64,000 nt of DNA from Bordetella genomosp. 2 (GCF_002261345.1 NZ_NEVT01000003.1:868001-932000); one strand, 5' to 3'. Shown: positions 20,460 to 29,884, numbered from the stretch's first letter. Numbers and translations are program-made. Notes: generated from the letters alone by a model not told the origin.

Positions 20460-21172
20460 TGGAGACCAAAATCCTGCCATTGCCGGTCGCCGCCCCGGGC
20501 GAGTCCGAAACGCTTTCGGACCACGTCTTCCGGGCCATCCAGTCGGCCATCGTCAAGGGCGAGATCGCCCCGGGCAGCAAGATTTCCGAGCCGGAACTCG
20601 CGCGCACCTACGGCATCAGCCGCGGGCCGCTGCGCGAGGCCATCCACCGCCTGGAAGGCCAGAAGCTGCTGGTGCGCGTGGCCCATGTGGGCGCCCGGGT
20701 GGTGGCGCTCAGCCAGCAGGAACTGTGCGAGCTTTATCAAATCCGCGAATCCCTGGAAGGCATGGCCTGCCGGCTGGCCGCCGAGCGCATGACGCCGGCG
20801 GCGCTGCAGGAACTGCGCCGCGTGCTCGAGGCGCACGAGCGCGACGAGGCTTTCCAGGCGGGCCGCGGCTACTACCAGCAGGAGGGCGACTACGACTTTC
20901 ACTACCGCATCGTCCAGGCCAGCGGCAATCAGATGCTGATCCGCATGCTGTGCGATGAACTCTATCAACTGGCGCGCATGTACCGTATCCAGTATTCGGC
21001 CACGCCCAACCGGCCCCGCCAGGCGTACGCCGAGCATCACCGCATTCTCGACGCCATCGCCGATGGCGACGGCGAATTGGCCGAACTCCTGATGCGCCGG
21101 CACATCCGCGCATCCCGTCTCAACATCGAACGTCAGATCGCGCAGGGCAACCTGCAGCGCACCGAGGCATGA
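20459..21172 (+). CDS. GntR family regulator, FCD type, of the methylcitrate locus
   Basis: Transcription factor of 237 residues. Winged helix at about residues 20-85 (SAIVKGEIAPGSKISEPELA, then YGISRGPLREAIHRLEGQKL), followed by an FCD ligand domain with metal-binding type residues (Asp/His in DYDFHYRIVQASGN, His in YAEHHRILDAI). Its stop overlaps the acnD start (ATGA), so it heads the acnD-prpF operon and is divergent from prpD. By position it most likely controls propionate use, in place of the sigma-54 activator PrpR found in enteric bacteria. Effector unknown; methylcitrate or a related acid is a reasonable guess. Confidence 0.93.
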   Translation: METKILPLPVAAPGESETLSDHVFRAIQSAIVKGEIAPGSKISEPELARTYGISRGPLREAIHRLEGQKLLVRVAHVGARVVALSQQELCELYQIRESLEGMACRLAAERMTPAALQELRRVLEAHERDEAFQAGRGYYQQEGDYDFHYRIVQASGNQMLIRMLCDELYQLARMYRIQYSATPNRPRQAYAEHHRILDAIADGDGELAELLMRRHIRASRLNIERQIAQGNLQRTEA

Positions 21173-23784
21173 ACATCAAATACCGCAAGCCCCTGCCCGG
21201 CACCAGCCTGGACTATTTCGACGCCCGCGCCGCCGTGGAGGCGATCGCGCCCGGCGCGTACGACCACCTGCCCTATACCTCGCGCGTGCTGGCCGAGAAC
21301 CTGGTGCGCCGCTGCGATCCCGCCCTGCTGGACGACGCGTTGCGGCAACTGGTGGAGCGCCGCCGCGACCTCGATTTCCCGTGGTTCCCGGCGCGCGTGG
21401 TGTGCCATGACATCCTCGGCCAGACCGCCCTGGTGGACCTGGCCGGCCTGCGCGACGCCATCGCCGAGAAGGGCGGCGACCCCGCCAAGGTCAACCCGGT
21501 GGTCCCGGTGCAGTTGATCGTCGACCATTCGCTGGCGGTCGAGCACGGCGGGTTCGAGCCGGACGCCTTCCAGAAGAACCGCGCCATCGAGGACCGCCGC
21601 AACGAGGACCGCTTCCACTTCATCGACTGGACCCGCGAAGCCTTCCGCAACGTCGATGTCGTGCCGCCCGGCAACGGCATCATGCACCAGATCAACCTCG
21701 AGCGCATGTCGCCGGTCGTCCATGCCCAGGACGGCGTGGCCTATCCCGATACGCTGGTCGGCACCGATAGCCACACGCCCCACGTCGACGCGCTGGGCGT
21801 GCTCGCGGTCGGCGTGGGCGGCCTGGAAGCCGAGAACGTCATGCTCGGCCGCGCTTCCTGGATGCGGCTGCCCGATATCGTCGGCGTCGAGCTCACCGGC
21901 CGCCGCCAGCCCGGCATCACCGCCACCGACATCGTGCTGACGCTGACCGAGTTCCTGCGCAAGGAAAAAGTGGTGGGCGCCTACCTGGAGTTCTACGGCG
22001 AGGGCGCGTCCAGCCTGACGCTGGGCGACCGCGCCACGATCTCCAACATGGCGCCGGAATACGGCGCCACGGCGGCGATGTTCTCCATCGATCGCCAGAC
22101 CATCGACTACCTCAAGCTCACCGGCCGCGACGATGCCCAGGTCCGGCTGGTGGAAACCTACGCCCAGGCCGCCGGCCTGTGGTCCGACAGCCTGAAAGAC
22201 GCCCGGTACGAGCGCGTGCTGCGATTCGACCTGTCCAGCGTGGTGCGCACCCTGGCCGGGCCGTCCAACCCGCATCGCCGGCTGCCGGTCGCCGACCTGG
22301 CCGCGCGCGGCATCGCCGGCCCAGCCGAGGTCCAGCCCGGCCTGATGCCGGACGGCGCGGTGATCATCGCGGCCATCACCAGCTGCACCAATACCAGCAA
22401 TCCGCGCAATGTGATCGCGGCCGGCCTGCTGGCCCGCAACGCCAATCGCGCGGGCCTGGCCCGCAAGCCCTGGGTGAAGACGTCGCTGGCGCCCGGCTCC
22501 AAGGCGGTGCAGCTATACCTGGACGAAGCCGGCCTGACCGCCGAACTGGAGCAGCTCGGCTTCGGCGTGGTGGCCTTCGCCTGTACCACGTGCAACGGCA
22601 TGTCCGGCGCGCTGGACCCGGACATCCAGCAGGAGATCATCGAGCGCGATCTCTACGCCACCGCCGTGCTGTCGGGCAACCGCAATTTCGACGGCCGCAT
22701 CCATCCCTATGCCAAGCAGGCCTTCCTGGCGTCGCCGCCGCTGGTGGTGGCATATGCGATCGCCGGCACCATCCGCTTCGACATCGAGCAGGACGTGCTC
22801 GGCACGGACGCCGACGGCAAGGAAATCCGCCTCAAGGACATCTGGCCGAGCGACGAGGAAATCGACGCGGTCGTCGATGCCGCCGTCAAGCCGGAACAAT
22901 TCCGCAAGGTCTACGAGCCCATGTTCGGCATCCGGGACGAACGCCGCGAGGCCGTCAGCCCGCTCTACGACTGGCGCCCCATGAGCACCTACATCCGCCG
23001 TCCGCCGTACTGGGAAGGCGCGCTGGCCGGCGAGCGCACGCTGCGCGGCATGCGGCCGCTCGCGCTGCTGGGCGACAACATCACCACCGACCACCTCTCG
23101 CCGTCCAACGCCATCCTGCCGGACAGCGCGGCCGGCGAGTACCTGGCGAAGATGGGCCTGCCGGAAGAGGATTTCAACTCCTACGCCACGCACCGCGGCG
23201 ACCATCTCACCGCCCAGCGCGCCACCTTCGCCAACCCCAAGCTCTACAACGAGATGGTGCGCGACGCCGACGGCAACGTGCGGCAGGGGTCGCTGGCGCG
23301 GGTCGAGCCGGAAGGCCAGGTGATGCGCATGTGGGAAGCCATTGAAACCTACATGGACCGCAAGCAGCCCCTGATCATCGTGGCGGGCGCCGACTACGGC
23401 CAGGGGTCGTCGCGCGACTGGGCGGCCAAGGGCGTGCGCCTGGCCGGTGTCGAGGCCATCGTGGCCGAAGGGTTCGAGCGCATCCACCGCACCAACCTGA
23501 TCGGCATGGGGGTGCTGCCGCTGGAGTTCAAGCCCGGCACCGACCGCAAGACGCTGGCGCTGGACGGCACCGAAACCTACGACGTGGCCGGCGAGCGCAA
23601 GCCGCGCGCGGACCTGACGCTGATCGTGCGTCGCCGCGACGGCCAGGTCGTCGAAGTGCCCGTGACCTGCCGGCTCGACACGGCCGAGGAGGTCTCCATC
23701 TACGAGGCCGGCGGCGTGCTGCAGCGTTTCGCGCAGGACTTCCTCGAGGCCGAGTCCGCGGATACCGCCCGCAAGGCGGGGTGA
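21169..23784 (+). CDS. acnD: Fe/S-dependent 2-methylcitrate dehydratase AcnD
   Basis: Aconitase-superfamily enzyme of 871 residues. The three cluster cysteines are Cys406 (ITSCTNTSNP), Cys472 and Cys475 (FACTTCNGMSG). Arrangement is AcnA-like, with the swivel domain at the C-terminus containing GADYGQGSSRDWAAKG. The presence of prpF immediately downstream identifies it as AcnD rather than housekeeping aconitase: AcnD converts 2-methylcitrate to a trans-aconitate isomer that PrpF then isomerises. It starts inside the stop codon of the GntR gene. Confidence 0.95.
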   Translation: MNIKYRKPLPGTSLDYFDARAAVEAIAPGAYDHLPYTSRVLAENLVRRCDPALLDDALRQLVERRRDLDFPWFPARVVCHDILGQTALVDLAGLRDAIAEKGGDPAKVNPVVPVQLIVDHSLAVEHGGFEPDAFQKNRAIEDRRNEDRFHFIDWTREAFRNVDVVPPGNGIMHQINLERMSPVVHAQDGVAYPDTLVGTDSHTPHVDALGVLAVGVGGLEAENVMLGRASWMRLPDIVGVELTGRRQPGITATDIVLTLTEFLRKEKVVGAYLEFYGEGASSLTLGDRATISNMAPEYGATAAMFSIDRQTIDYLKLTGRDDAQVRLVETYAQAAGLWSDSLKDARYERVLRFDLSSVVRTLAGPSNPHRRLPVADLAARGIAGPAEVQPGLMPDGAVIIAAITSCTNTSNPRNVIAAGLLARNANRAGLARKPWVKTSLAPGSKAVQLYLDEAGLTAELEQLGFGVVAFACTTCNGMSGALDPDIQQEIIERDLYATAVLSGNRNFDGRIHPYAKQAFLASPPLVVAYAIAGTIRFDIEQDVLGTDADGKEIRLKDIWPSDEEIDAVVDAAVKPEQFRKVYEPMFGIRDERREAVSPLYDWRPMSTYIRRPPYWEGALAGERTLRGMRPLALLGDNITTDHLSPSNAILPDSAAGEYLAKMGLPEEDFNSYATHRGDHLTAQRATFANPKLYNEMVRDADGNVRQGSLARVEPEGQVMRMWEAIETYMDRKQPLIIVAGADYGQGSSRDWAAKGVRLAGVEAIVAEGFERIHRTNLIGMGVLPLEFKPGTDRKTLALDGTETYDVAGERKPRADLTLIVRRRDGQVVEVPVTCRLDTAEEVSIYEAGGVLQRFAQDFLEAESADTARKAG

Positions 23785-23856
23785 TCCGCTGGCAGCGGGG
23801 CGCCGCCGGCGCCCCGCCTTTCCCCTTCCGGACCAATCGTATTTCAGGATGCCACC

Positions 23857-25038
23857 ATGGCCCACGCACCCCAGATCAGGATTCCCGCCACCTACATGCG
23901 CGGCGGCACGAGCAAAGGCGTGTTTTTCAAGCTGACCGACCTGCCCGAGGCGGCGCAAGTGCCGGGGCCCGAGCGGGACGCGCTGCTGCTGCGCGTGATC
24001 GGCAGCCCCGACCCCTACGGCAAGCAGATCGATGGCATGGGGGCGGCCACTTCCAGCACCAGCAAGACGGTCATCCTGGCCAAGAGTAGCCGGCCTGGCC
24101 ACGACGTCGACTATCTATTCGGCCAGGTCTCCATCGACCAGCCTTTCGTCGACTGGAGCGGCAATTGCGGCAACTTGTCCGCCGCGGTCGGCCCGTACGC
24201 CATCGCCAACGGCCTGGTGGACCGGCAGCGCGTGCCCGGCGACGGCATCGCCGTGGTGCGCATCTGGCAGGCCAATATCGGCAAGACCATCATCGCCCAC
24301 GTGCCCATGACCGGCGGCGCCGTGCAGGAAACCGGCGACTTCGAACTGGACGGCGTGACCTTCCCGGCCGCCGAGGTGCGCATCGAGTTCCTCGACCCGG
24401 CCGATGAAGGCGAAGGTGAAGGCGGCTCGATGTTCCCCACCGGCAATCTGGTGGACGACCTGGAAGTGCCCGGCGTCGGCACGTTCAAGGCGACCTTCAT
24501 CAATTCCGGCATCCCGACCATCTTCCTGGAGGCCGCCGCGCTGGGCTACCGCGGCACCGAACTGCAGGACGACATCAACGGCGACGCCGCCGCCCTGGCG
24601 CGTTTCGAGCAGATCCGCGCCCATGGCGCGGTGCGCATGGGCCTGATCGATTCGCCCGAACAGGCCGCCGGGCGCCAGCACACGCCCAAGGTGGCTTTCG
24701 TGGCCGCGCCGGCGGACTACGTCGCCTCCAGCGGCAAGCGCATCGCCGCCGGCGATGTGGACCTGCTGGTGCGCGCGCTGTCCATGGGCAAGCTGCATCA
24801 CGCCATGATGGGCACCGCCTCGGTGGCCATCGCCACGGCCGCCGCGGTGCCCGGCACCCTGGTCAACCTGGCCGCCGGCGGCGGCCAGCGCGACGGCGTG
24901 CGCTTCGGCCACCCGTCGGGCACCCTGCGAGTGGGCGCCGAGGCGCGCCAGGTGGACGGCGAATGGACCGTCACCAAGGCCATCATGTCGCGCAGCGCGC
25001 GCGTGCTGATGGAAGGCTGGGTGCGGGTACCCGGGTAG
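23857..25038 (+). CDS. prpF: 2-methylaconitate isomerase PrpF (AcnD-accessory protein)
   Basis: Protein of 393 residues with a diaminopimelate epimerase-like fold. It opens QIRIPATYMRGGTSKGVFF, the family's N-terminal signature, and includes DWSGNCGNLSAAVGPYA with the cysteine motif of the fold. PrpF converts 2-methyl-trans-aconitate made by AcnD to the cis isomer used by aconitase. It follows acnD by 72 bases. The gene ends at a hairpin repeat and a strong two-way terminator shared with prpC. Confidence 0.97.
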   Translation: MAHAPQIRIPATYMRGGTSKGVFFKLTDLPEAAQVPGPERDALLLRVIGSPDPYGKQIDGMGAATSSTSKTVILAKSSRPGHDVDYLFGQVSIDQPFVDWSGNCGNLSAAVGPYAIANGLVDRQRVPGDGIAVVRIWQANIGKTIIAHVPMTGGAVQETGDFELDGVTFPAAEVRIEFLDPADEGEGEGGSMFPTGNLVDDLEVPGVGTFKATFINSGIPTIFLEAAALGYRGTELQDDINGDAAALARFEQIRAHGAVRMGLIDSPEQAAGRQHTPKVAFVAAPADYVASSGKRIAAGDVDLLVRALSMGKLHHAMMGTASVAIATAAAVPGTLVNLAAGGGQRDGVRFGHPSGTLRVGAEARQVDGEWTVTKAIMSRSARVLMEGWVRVPG

Positions 25039-25060
25039 GCGGGGGCGTTCCGGCCCGCCG

Positions 25061-25097
25061 TCAGGTGTCAGACACCCTGCGGGTGTCTGACACCTGA
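25061..25097. repeat. Dispersed hairpin repeat, copy 3 (17-bp perfect stem)
   Basis: TCAGGTGTCAGACACCC, loop TGC, then the exact complement: the longest perfect stem of the family here. It lies just after prpF and about 85 bases before the conventional terminator, between converging genes. Confidence 0.92.
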
Positions 25098-25176
25098 CGG
25101 GCCCCTGCGGAGGCCCGGTACCTGGCCGGCCAGTGGAGGAGTCTGGCTCCTCGGAAGGCTGGGGTTATCAGGCCCC

Positions 25177-25211
25177 GAAAAAAAAGGCCTGGGCGCGAGC
25201 CCAGGCCTTTT
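25177..25211. terminator. Bidirectional intrinsic terminator between prpF and prpC
   Basis: AAAAGGCCTGGGC, loop GCGA and the exact complement give a 13-bp stem flanked by A-run and T-run, so it can end transcripts from both sides. It separates the convergent prpF (+) and prpC (-). Confidence 0.92.
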
Positions 25212-25230
25212 CGCATGCGCTTGCCGGCGC

Positions 25231-26436
25231 TTACTTGCGCTTTTCCAGCGGCACGTATTTCTGGTCTTCCGGACCGACGTAGTTGGCGGTGGGCCGGATG
25301 ATCTTGTTGTCGACGCGCTGCTCGATGATGTGGGCCGACCAGCCCGCGGTGCGCGCGATGACGAACAGCGGGGTGAACATGGCGGTGGGCACGCCCATCA
25401 TGTGGTAGCTGACGGCCGAGAACCAGTCCAGGTTGGGGAACATCTTCTTGACGTCCCACATGACGGTTTCCAGGCGCTCGGCGATGTCGAACATCTTGGT
25501 GCTGCCGGCCTTCTTCGACAGCTTGCGCGCCACTTCCTTGATGACCTTGTTGCGCGGGTCGGACACCGTGTAGACCGGGTGGCCGAAGCCGATGATGACT
25601 TCCTTGGCTTCGACGCGGCGGCGGATGTCCGCCTCGGCCTCGTCGGGGCTGTCGTAGCGCTTTTGGACCTCGAAGGCGACCTCGTTGGCGCCGCCATGCT
25701 TGGGCCCGCGCAGCGCGCCGATGGCGCCCGTGATGGCCGAGTACATGTCCGAGCCGGTGCCGGCGATGACGCGGCCGGTGAAGGTGGAGGCGTTGAATTC
25801 GTGCTCGGCGTACAGGATCAGCGAGGTGTGCATGGCGCGCACCCAGTCATCGGAGGGCTTCTGGCCGTGCAGCAAGTGCAGGAAATGGCCGCCGATGCTG
25901 TCGTCGTCGGTCTGCACGTCGATGATGCGGCCATTGTGGCTGTAGTGGTACCAGTACAGCAGCGCCGACCCCAGGTTGGCCATCAGGCGGTCGGCGATGT
26001 CGCGCGCGCCGGGGATGTTGTGGTCGTCCTTCTCGGGCAGCACGCAGCCGAGCACCGACACGGCCGTGCGCATCACGTCCATGGGGTGGCTGGAGGCGGG
26101 CAGGGCTTCCAGGGCGTCCTGCAGCTGGGCCGGCAGGCCGCGCAGCGCGCGCAGTTTTTCCTTGTAGGCCTTCAGTTCGGCCTTGGTGGGCAGCTTGCCG
26201 TGCACCAGCAAGTGGGCGATTTCCTCGAACTCGGCGGTGCCGGCGAAATCGAGGATGTCATAGCCGCGATAGTGCAGGTCGTTGCCGGTGCGGCCCACTG
26301 TGCACAGCGCCGTATTGCCGGCCACCACGCCGGACAGCGCGACGGACTTCTTGGGCTTGAACCCGGTTTTTTCCTCGGCTGGCGCGCTCTCCTTCTTGGC
26401 GGCGGGGGCGCTTTGCTTCTTTGGCGAGGTGCTCAT
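25231..26436 (-). CDS. prpC: 2-methylcitrate synthase
   Basis: Condenses propionyl-CoA with oxaloacetate; 401 residues, citrate synthase fold. Catalytic region motifs: [24 protein letters not shown] split around the first catalytic histidine, GPKHGGANE, and [16 protein letters not shown] with the second. The shorter length (no N-terminal domain of hexameric citrate synthase) and the prp setting separate it from gltA at 33497. Odd point: the first 30 residues are Lys/Ala/Ser/Glu-rich and low complexity, which is unusual for PrpC. Start ATG 26436 has AGGAG upstream. prpB is 67 bases upstream on the same strand. Confidence 0.95.
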   Translation of the reverse strand: MSTSPKKQSAPAAKKESAPAEEKTGFKPKKSVALSGVVAGNTALCTVGRTGNDLHYRGYDILDFAGTAEFEEIAHLLVHGKLPTKAELKAYKEKLRALRGLPAQLQDALEALPASSHPMDVMRTAVSVLGCVLPEKDDHNIPGARDIADRLMANLGSALLYWYHYSHNGRIIDVQTDDDSIGGHFLHLLHGQKPSDDWVRAMHTSLILYAEHEFNASTFTGRVIAGTGSDMYSAITGAIGALRGPKHGGANEVAFEVQKRYDSPDEAEADIRRRVEAKEVIIGFGHPVYTVSDPRNKVIKEVARKLSKKAGSTKMFDIAERLETVMWDVKKMFPNLDWFSAVSYHMMGVPTAMFTPLFVIARTAGWSAHIIEQRVDNKIIRPTANYVGPEDQKYVPLEKRK

Positions 26437-26503
26437 GTCTCTGGCTCCTTTGCCCATGCGGGCGTAGATGGGGCGTAAACGCGAAAATGCGAAAAATGCG
26501 GGC

Positions 26504-27397
26504 CTACTTGCCTTTGCCCTGCTGGAACAGCGCGTCCAGCTGCGATTCGAAAGCGTGGTAGCCGATGCGGTCGTACAGTTCGTCGCGCGTCTGCATGGTG
26601 TCCAGCACGTTCTTCTGGTGGCCGTCGCGGCGGATTGCCTGGTATACGTTCTCGGCGGCCTTGTTCATGGCGCGGAACGCCGACAGCGGGTACAGCACCA
26701 TGGCCACCCCCACGCCGCGCAGCTCGTCCACCGTGAACAGCGGCGTCTTGCCGAATTCGGTGATATTGGCCAGCACCGGCACCTTGACCGCCTGGGCGAA
26801 TTTTTCGTAGGTGGGCAGGTCGTAGGCGGCCTCGGCAAAGATGGCGTCGGCGCCGGCTTCCACGCAGGCCAGGGCGCGCTCGATGGCGGCGTCCACGCCG
26901 TGCGAGGCGATGGCGTCGGTGCGGGCGATCAGGTAGAAATCGGAATCGGTGCGGGCGTCGGCCGCGGCCTTGACGCGATCGGCCATTTCCTCGGTGCTGA
27001 CGATTTCCTTGCCGGGCCGGTGGCCGCAGCGCTTGGCGCCGACCTGGTCTTCGATGTGGCAGGCTGCCGCGCCGAACTTGATCAGGCTCTTCACGGTGCG
27101 CGCGATATTGAACGCCGACGGGCCGAAGCCGGTGTCGATGTCGACCAGCAGCGGCACGTCGCATACGTCGGTAATGCGGCGTACGTCGGTCAGGACGTCG
27201 TCCAGCGTGTTGATGCCGAGGTCCGGCAGGCCCAGCGAGCCCGCCGCCACGCCGCCGCCCGACAGGTAGATGGCGCGATAGCCGGCGCGCTTGGCGAGCA
27301 GCGCGTGGTTGGCGTTGATGGCGCCGATGATCTGCAAGGGGGTTTCTTCGGCCAGGGCCTGGCGGAACAGGGCGCCGGGAGAGGCGGGTCGGGTCAT
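26504..27397 (-). CDS. prpB: 2-methylisocitrate lyase
   Basis: Splits 2-methylisocitrate to pyruvate and succinate, the last step of the methylcitrate cycle; 297 residues. Family motifs: [18 protein letters not shown], the Mg2+ loop [10 protein letters not shown], and [10 protein letters not shown], the form of the isocitrate lyase KKCGH active-site loop used by PrpB. The ATG at 27397 is preceded by GGAGA; a longer frame covers the promoter region. First gene of a prpB-prpC unit transcribed towards prpF. Confidence 0.96.
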   Translation of the reverse strand: MTRPASPGALFRQALAEETPLQIIGAINANHALLAKRAGYRAIYLSGGGVAAGSLGLPDLGINTLDDVLTDVRRITDVCDVPLLVDIDTGFGPSAFNIARTVKSLIKFGAAACHIEDQVGAKRCGHRPGKEIVSTEEMADRVKAAADARTDSDFYLIARTDAIASHGVDAAIERALACVEAGADAIFAEAAYDLPTYEKFAQAVKVPVLANITEFGKTPLFTVDELRGVGVAMVLYPLSAFRAMNKAAENVYQAIRRDGHQKNVLDTMQTRDELYDRIGYHAFESQLDALFQQGKGK

Positions 27398-27495
27398 GGG
27401 CGAGTCTCCGTGGAAGGCACGGGGCGCTCGCTCGGGCGCCCAGGCCAGATTGATGTAGCGGAAAGCATCGCATGCCGGGCCGGGCCCGGAGCTGC

Positions 27496-27558
27496 GCAAT
27501 AAATCTGGGTCCTTGCCGCCGGCAGGCAAAGCCGCCGGGAAAGACGCAGGTTTATTGC
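27496..27558. promoter_or_regulatory. Inverted GCAATAAA element upstream of prpB
   Basis: GCAATAAATCTG at 27496-27507 and its near-exact complement CAGGTTTATTGC at 27547-27558 (11 of 12 matches) face each other about 100-150 bases before prpB. AT-rich inverted sites in this GC-rich background suggest a regulator binding pair. No protein can be assigned; the TGTCGACA sites of the divergent half-locus are not present here. Confidence 0.4.
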
Positions 27559-27577
27559 GTCGCGGCTGGCGCCGCGG

Positions 27578-27612
27578 CAGGTGTCTGACACCCGGTGGGG
27601 GTCAGACACCTG
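27578..27612. repeat. Dispersed hairpin repeat, copy 4
   Basis: CAGGTGTCTGACACCC and GGGGGTCAGACACCTG pair with one mismatch around a 3-base loop (GGT). It is between prpB and mdh, upstream of prpB. Confidence 0.85.
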
Positions 27613-27660
27613 TAAACCAGGACAGCACTCACGCCCTATGAGCGTGATGCGCCTCAGTCG

Positions 27661-27735
27661 GGGACGCGCGGATCCGGCTCAGCCGGTCCGCAGCGTCGCC
27701 CCCTCGAGGGGGAAGCGCGCAGCGCTTCGGGGGTG
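27661..27735. repeat. GC-rich palindromic block after mdh
   Basis: Contains GATCCGGCTCAGCCGGTCC, CCCCCTCGAGGGGG and GAAGCGCGCAGCGCTTC in sequence, ending a few bases before the mdh stop codon. The composition and stacked palindromes look like a dispersed intergenic repeat that I believe recurs in Bordetella and Achromobacter genomes, but only one copy is in this window. Possibly acts at the 3' end of the mdh transcript. Confidence 0.5.
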
Positions 27736-27742
27736 GGTCACA

Positions 27743-28732
27743 CTACTTCAGCAGGTCTTTCACGCCGTCGCGCTCTTCGAGCAGCTCTTTCAGCGTGAAG
27801 TCCAGGCGCTCGCGCGAGAAGGCGTCGATTTCCAGGCCCTCGACGCGCTTGTACTCGCCGTTCTCGGTGGTCACCGGCACGCCATAGATGATGCCTTCGG
27901 GGATGCCGTACGAGCCGTCGGACGGGATGCCCATGGTGACCCACTTGCCGTTGCTGCCCAGCACCCAGTCGCGCACGTGGTCGATGGCGGCGTTGGCGGC
28001 CGAGGCGGCCGACGACAGGCCGCGCGCATCGATGATGGCGGCGCCGCGCTTGCCCACGGTGGGGATGAAGACGTCGCGGTTCCAGGCGTCGTCGTTGATC
28101 AGCTTGGCCAGGCTCTCGCCGCCCACGGTGGCGAAGCGGTAGTCGGGGTACATGGTGGGCGAGTGGTTGCCCCACACGACCAGCTTCTCGATGTCGGCCA
28201 CGGCCTTGCCCGACTTGGCGGCCAGTTGCGACAGGGCGCGGTTGTGATCCAGGCGCAGCATGGCGGTGAAGTTCTTGGCGGGCAGGTCCGGCGCCGACTT
28301 CATGGCGATGTAGGCGTTGGTGTTGGCCGGGTTGCCGACCACCAGCACCTTCACGTTGCGGCTGGCGACGTCGTTCAGGGCCTTGCCCTGGGCGGTGAAG
28401 ATCTGGGCGTTGACGCTGAGCAAATCCTTGCGTTCCATGCCGGGGCCGCGCGGACGGGCGCCGACCAGCAGGGCCACGTCGGCATCCTTGAAGGCGGTGC
28501 GGGGATCGCTGTGCGCGGTCACTTCCTGCAGCAGCGGGAAGGCGCAGTCATCCAGTTCCATGATGACGCCCTTCAGGGCCTTTTGCGCTTTTTCGTCGGG
28601 GATTTCGAGCAGTTGCAGAATGACCGGCTGGTCTTTGCCCAGCATTTCGCCGGAGGCGATGCGGAACAGCAGGGCGTAACCGATTTGGCCGGCGGCGCCG
28701 GTGACGGCGACACGCATGGCGGGCTTGGACAT
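27743..28732 (-). CDS. mdh: Malate dehydrogenase
   Basis: NAD-dependent TCA-cycle enzyme, 329 residues, of the type related to cytosolic malate dehydrogenases. NAD-binding start [20 protein letters not shown], substrate loop [14 protein letters not shown], and the catalytic histidine region [13 protein letters not shown] are all present. GGAGA precedes the ATG at 28732. It is divergent from a UTRA-type GntR gene, with an AT-rich palindrome in the shared upstream region, and sdhCDAB-gltA lies beyond that regulator. Confidence 0.97.
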   Translation of the reverse strand: MSKPAMRVAVTGAAGQIGYALLFRIASGEMLGKDQPVILQLLEIPDEKAQKALKGVIMELDDCAFPLLQEVTAHSDPRTAFKDADVALLVGARPRGPGMERKDLLSVNAQIFTAQGKALNDVASRNVKVLVVGNPANTNAYIAMKSAPDLPAKNFTAMLRLDHNRALSQLAAKSGKAVADIEKLVVWGNHSPTMYPDYRFATVGGESLAKLINDDAWNRDVFIPTVGKRGAAIIDARGLSSAASAANAAIDHVRDWVLGSNGKWVTMGIPSDGSYGIPEGIIYGVPVTTENGEYKRVEGLEIDAFSRERLDFTLKELLEERDGVKDLLK

Positions 28733-28867
28733 GAAGGTTCTCCGTAATGAGTTCGGTGAGACAAAAATCTCGCCAATCAGTGTAATCGCTGGGCACGCCT
28801 GGACGCGCCGCCAGGGCGGGCGGATTGCTGCGAATCCTAGATCGAATTTACGTATGCGTCAATTGCT

Positions 28868-28891
28868 CTTATATCTTATATAAGACATAAG
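28868..28891. promoter_or_regulatory. 24-bp AT-rich palindrome upstream of mdh and the GntR gene
   Basis: CTTATATCTTATATAAGACATAAG is symmetric at 11 of 12 positions, with the perfect inner core TCTTATATAAGA. It lies 136 bases from the mdh start and 93 bases from the GntR start. HutC/UTRA-type GntR proteins bind such sites, so it is a likely operator of the adjacent regulator; it may control mdh as well. Confidence 0.6.
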
Positions 28892-28983
28892 ACGTTGGAC
28901 AAGTCTGAAGGCGTTGTGCCAAAATGGTATGTTTGCCGGACAGGGCATACCCGCCGGACGAGCACGCTTCCAACACGACTTCC

Positions 28984-29763
28984 ATGGCAGACCCCAGGCC
29001 CGATTCCTCCTCACGCACTCGCGCCGCCCGGCCCGCGGGCGAGGGGGCCGCTTTCAGTCCGCTGTACCGCCAGATCAAGGAACTGCTGGTGCAAAGCCTC
29101 GAGCGGGGCGAATGGAAGCCCGGCGAGCTGATTCCCAGCGAGATCGACCTGGCCGCGCGGTTCCAGGTCAGCCAGGGCACGGTGCGCAAGGCCGTCGATG
29201 AACTGGCCGCCGAACACCTGCTGCTGCGCCGCCAGGGCAAGGGCACCTTCGTCGCCACTCACCACGAGGCGCGCGTGCGCTACCGCTTCCTGCGGCTGGC
29301 GCCCGACGAAGACAGCGAAGGCGGGCGCGCCGAAAGCCGCATCCTCGAGTGCCGGCGGCTGCGCGCGCCGGCCGAGATCGCGCGCGCGCTGGAACTGCGC
29401 GTCGGCGAAACGGTGGTGATGATCCGCCGCCAGCTTTCCATGAACCACCGGCCCACCGTCATCGACGACATCTGGCTGCCCGGGTCGGTATTCCGCGGGC
29501 TGACCCTGGAACTCCTCACCGCCAACAAGGCGCCCCTGTACGGCCTGTTCGAAACCGAATTCGGCGTCAGCATGGTGCGCGCCGACGAAAAGCTGCGCGC
29601 CGTCGCGGCGCCGGCCGAGGTCGCCGGCCTGCTGGGCGTGGCGGCGGGCACCCCGATGCTGCAGGTGGACCGCGTTTCCTATACCTATGGCGACCGACCC
29701 GTGGAGGTCCGCCGCGGCCTCTACCTGACCGATCGCTACCATTACCGCAATAGTCTGAATTGA
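28984..29763 (+). CDS. GntR family regulator with UTRA domain, next to TCA-cycle genes
   Basis: Transcription factor of 259 residues. A GntR winged helix spans about residues 25-95 (SPLYRQIKELLVQSLERGEW, LIPSEIDLAARFQVSQGTVR, RRQGKGTFVA). The UTRA ligand domain follows (about 105-255), ending VEVRRGLYLTDRYHYRNSL, the normal UTRA end. It precedes sdhCDAB by 121 bases and is divergent from mdh, which suggests it controls TCA-cycle genes. Start ATG 28984 was chosen because the domain begins soon after; an in-frame start 60 bases upstream exists. Confidence 0.9.
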   Translation: MADPRPDSSSRTRAARPAGEGAAFSPLYRQIKELLVQSLERGEWKPGELIPSEIDLAARFQVSQGTVRKAVDELAAEHLLLRRQGKGTFVATHHEARVRYRFLRLAPDEDSEGGRAESRILECRRLRAPAEIARALELRVGETVVMIRRQLSMNHRPTVIDDIWLPGSVFRGLTLELLTANKAPLYGLFETEFGVSMVRADEKLRAVAAPAEVAGLLGVAAGTPMLQVDRVSYTYGDRPVEVRRGLYLTDRYHYRNSLN

Positions 29764-29884
29764 TGAGCTTTTTTCCTACGATTTGATACCAACCCGTTGT
29801 CTGGGCGAAAATAGAGCGCTTGCCCGCAAGGGCAGTTCCCATTTCGCTGTCACGAATCCCTAGCACCGTAACACCGAGGCCGTC

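Larger units (their letters stand above)
27398..27742. other. 345-base gene-free gap between prpB and mdh
   Basis: Holds the prpB upstream region, an inverted pair GCAATAAATCTG / CAGGTTTATTGC (27496-27507 and 27547-27558), a hairpin repeat of the GGTGTC family (27578-27612), and a GC-rich block with several short palindromes downstream of mdh (27661-27735). No convincing open frame. Confidence 0.8.
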
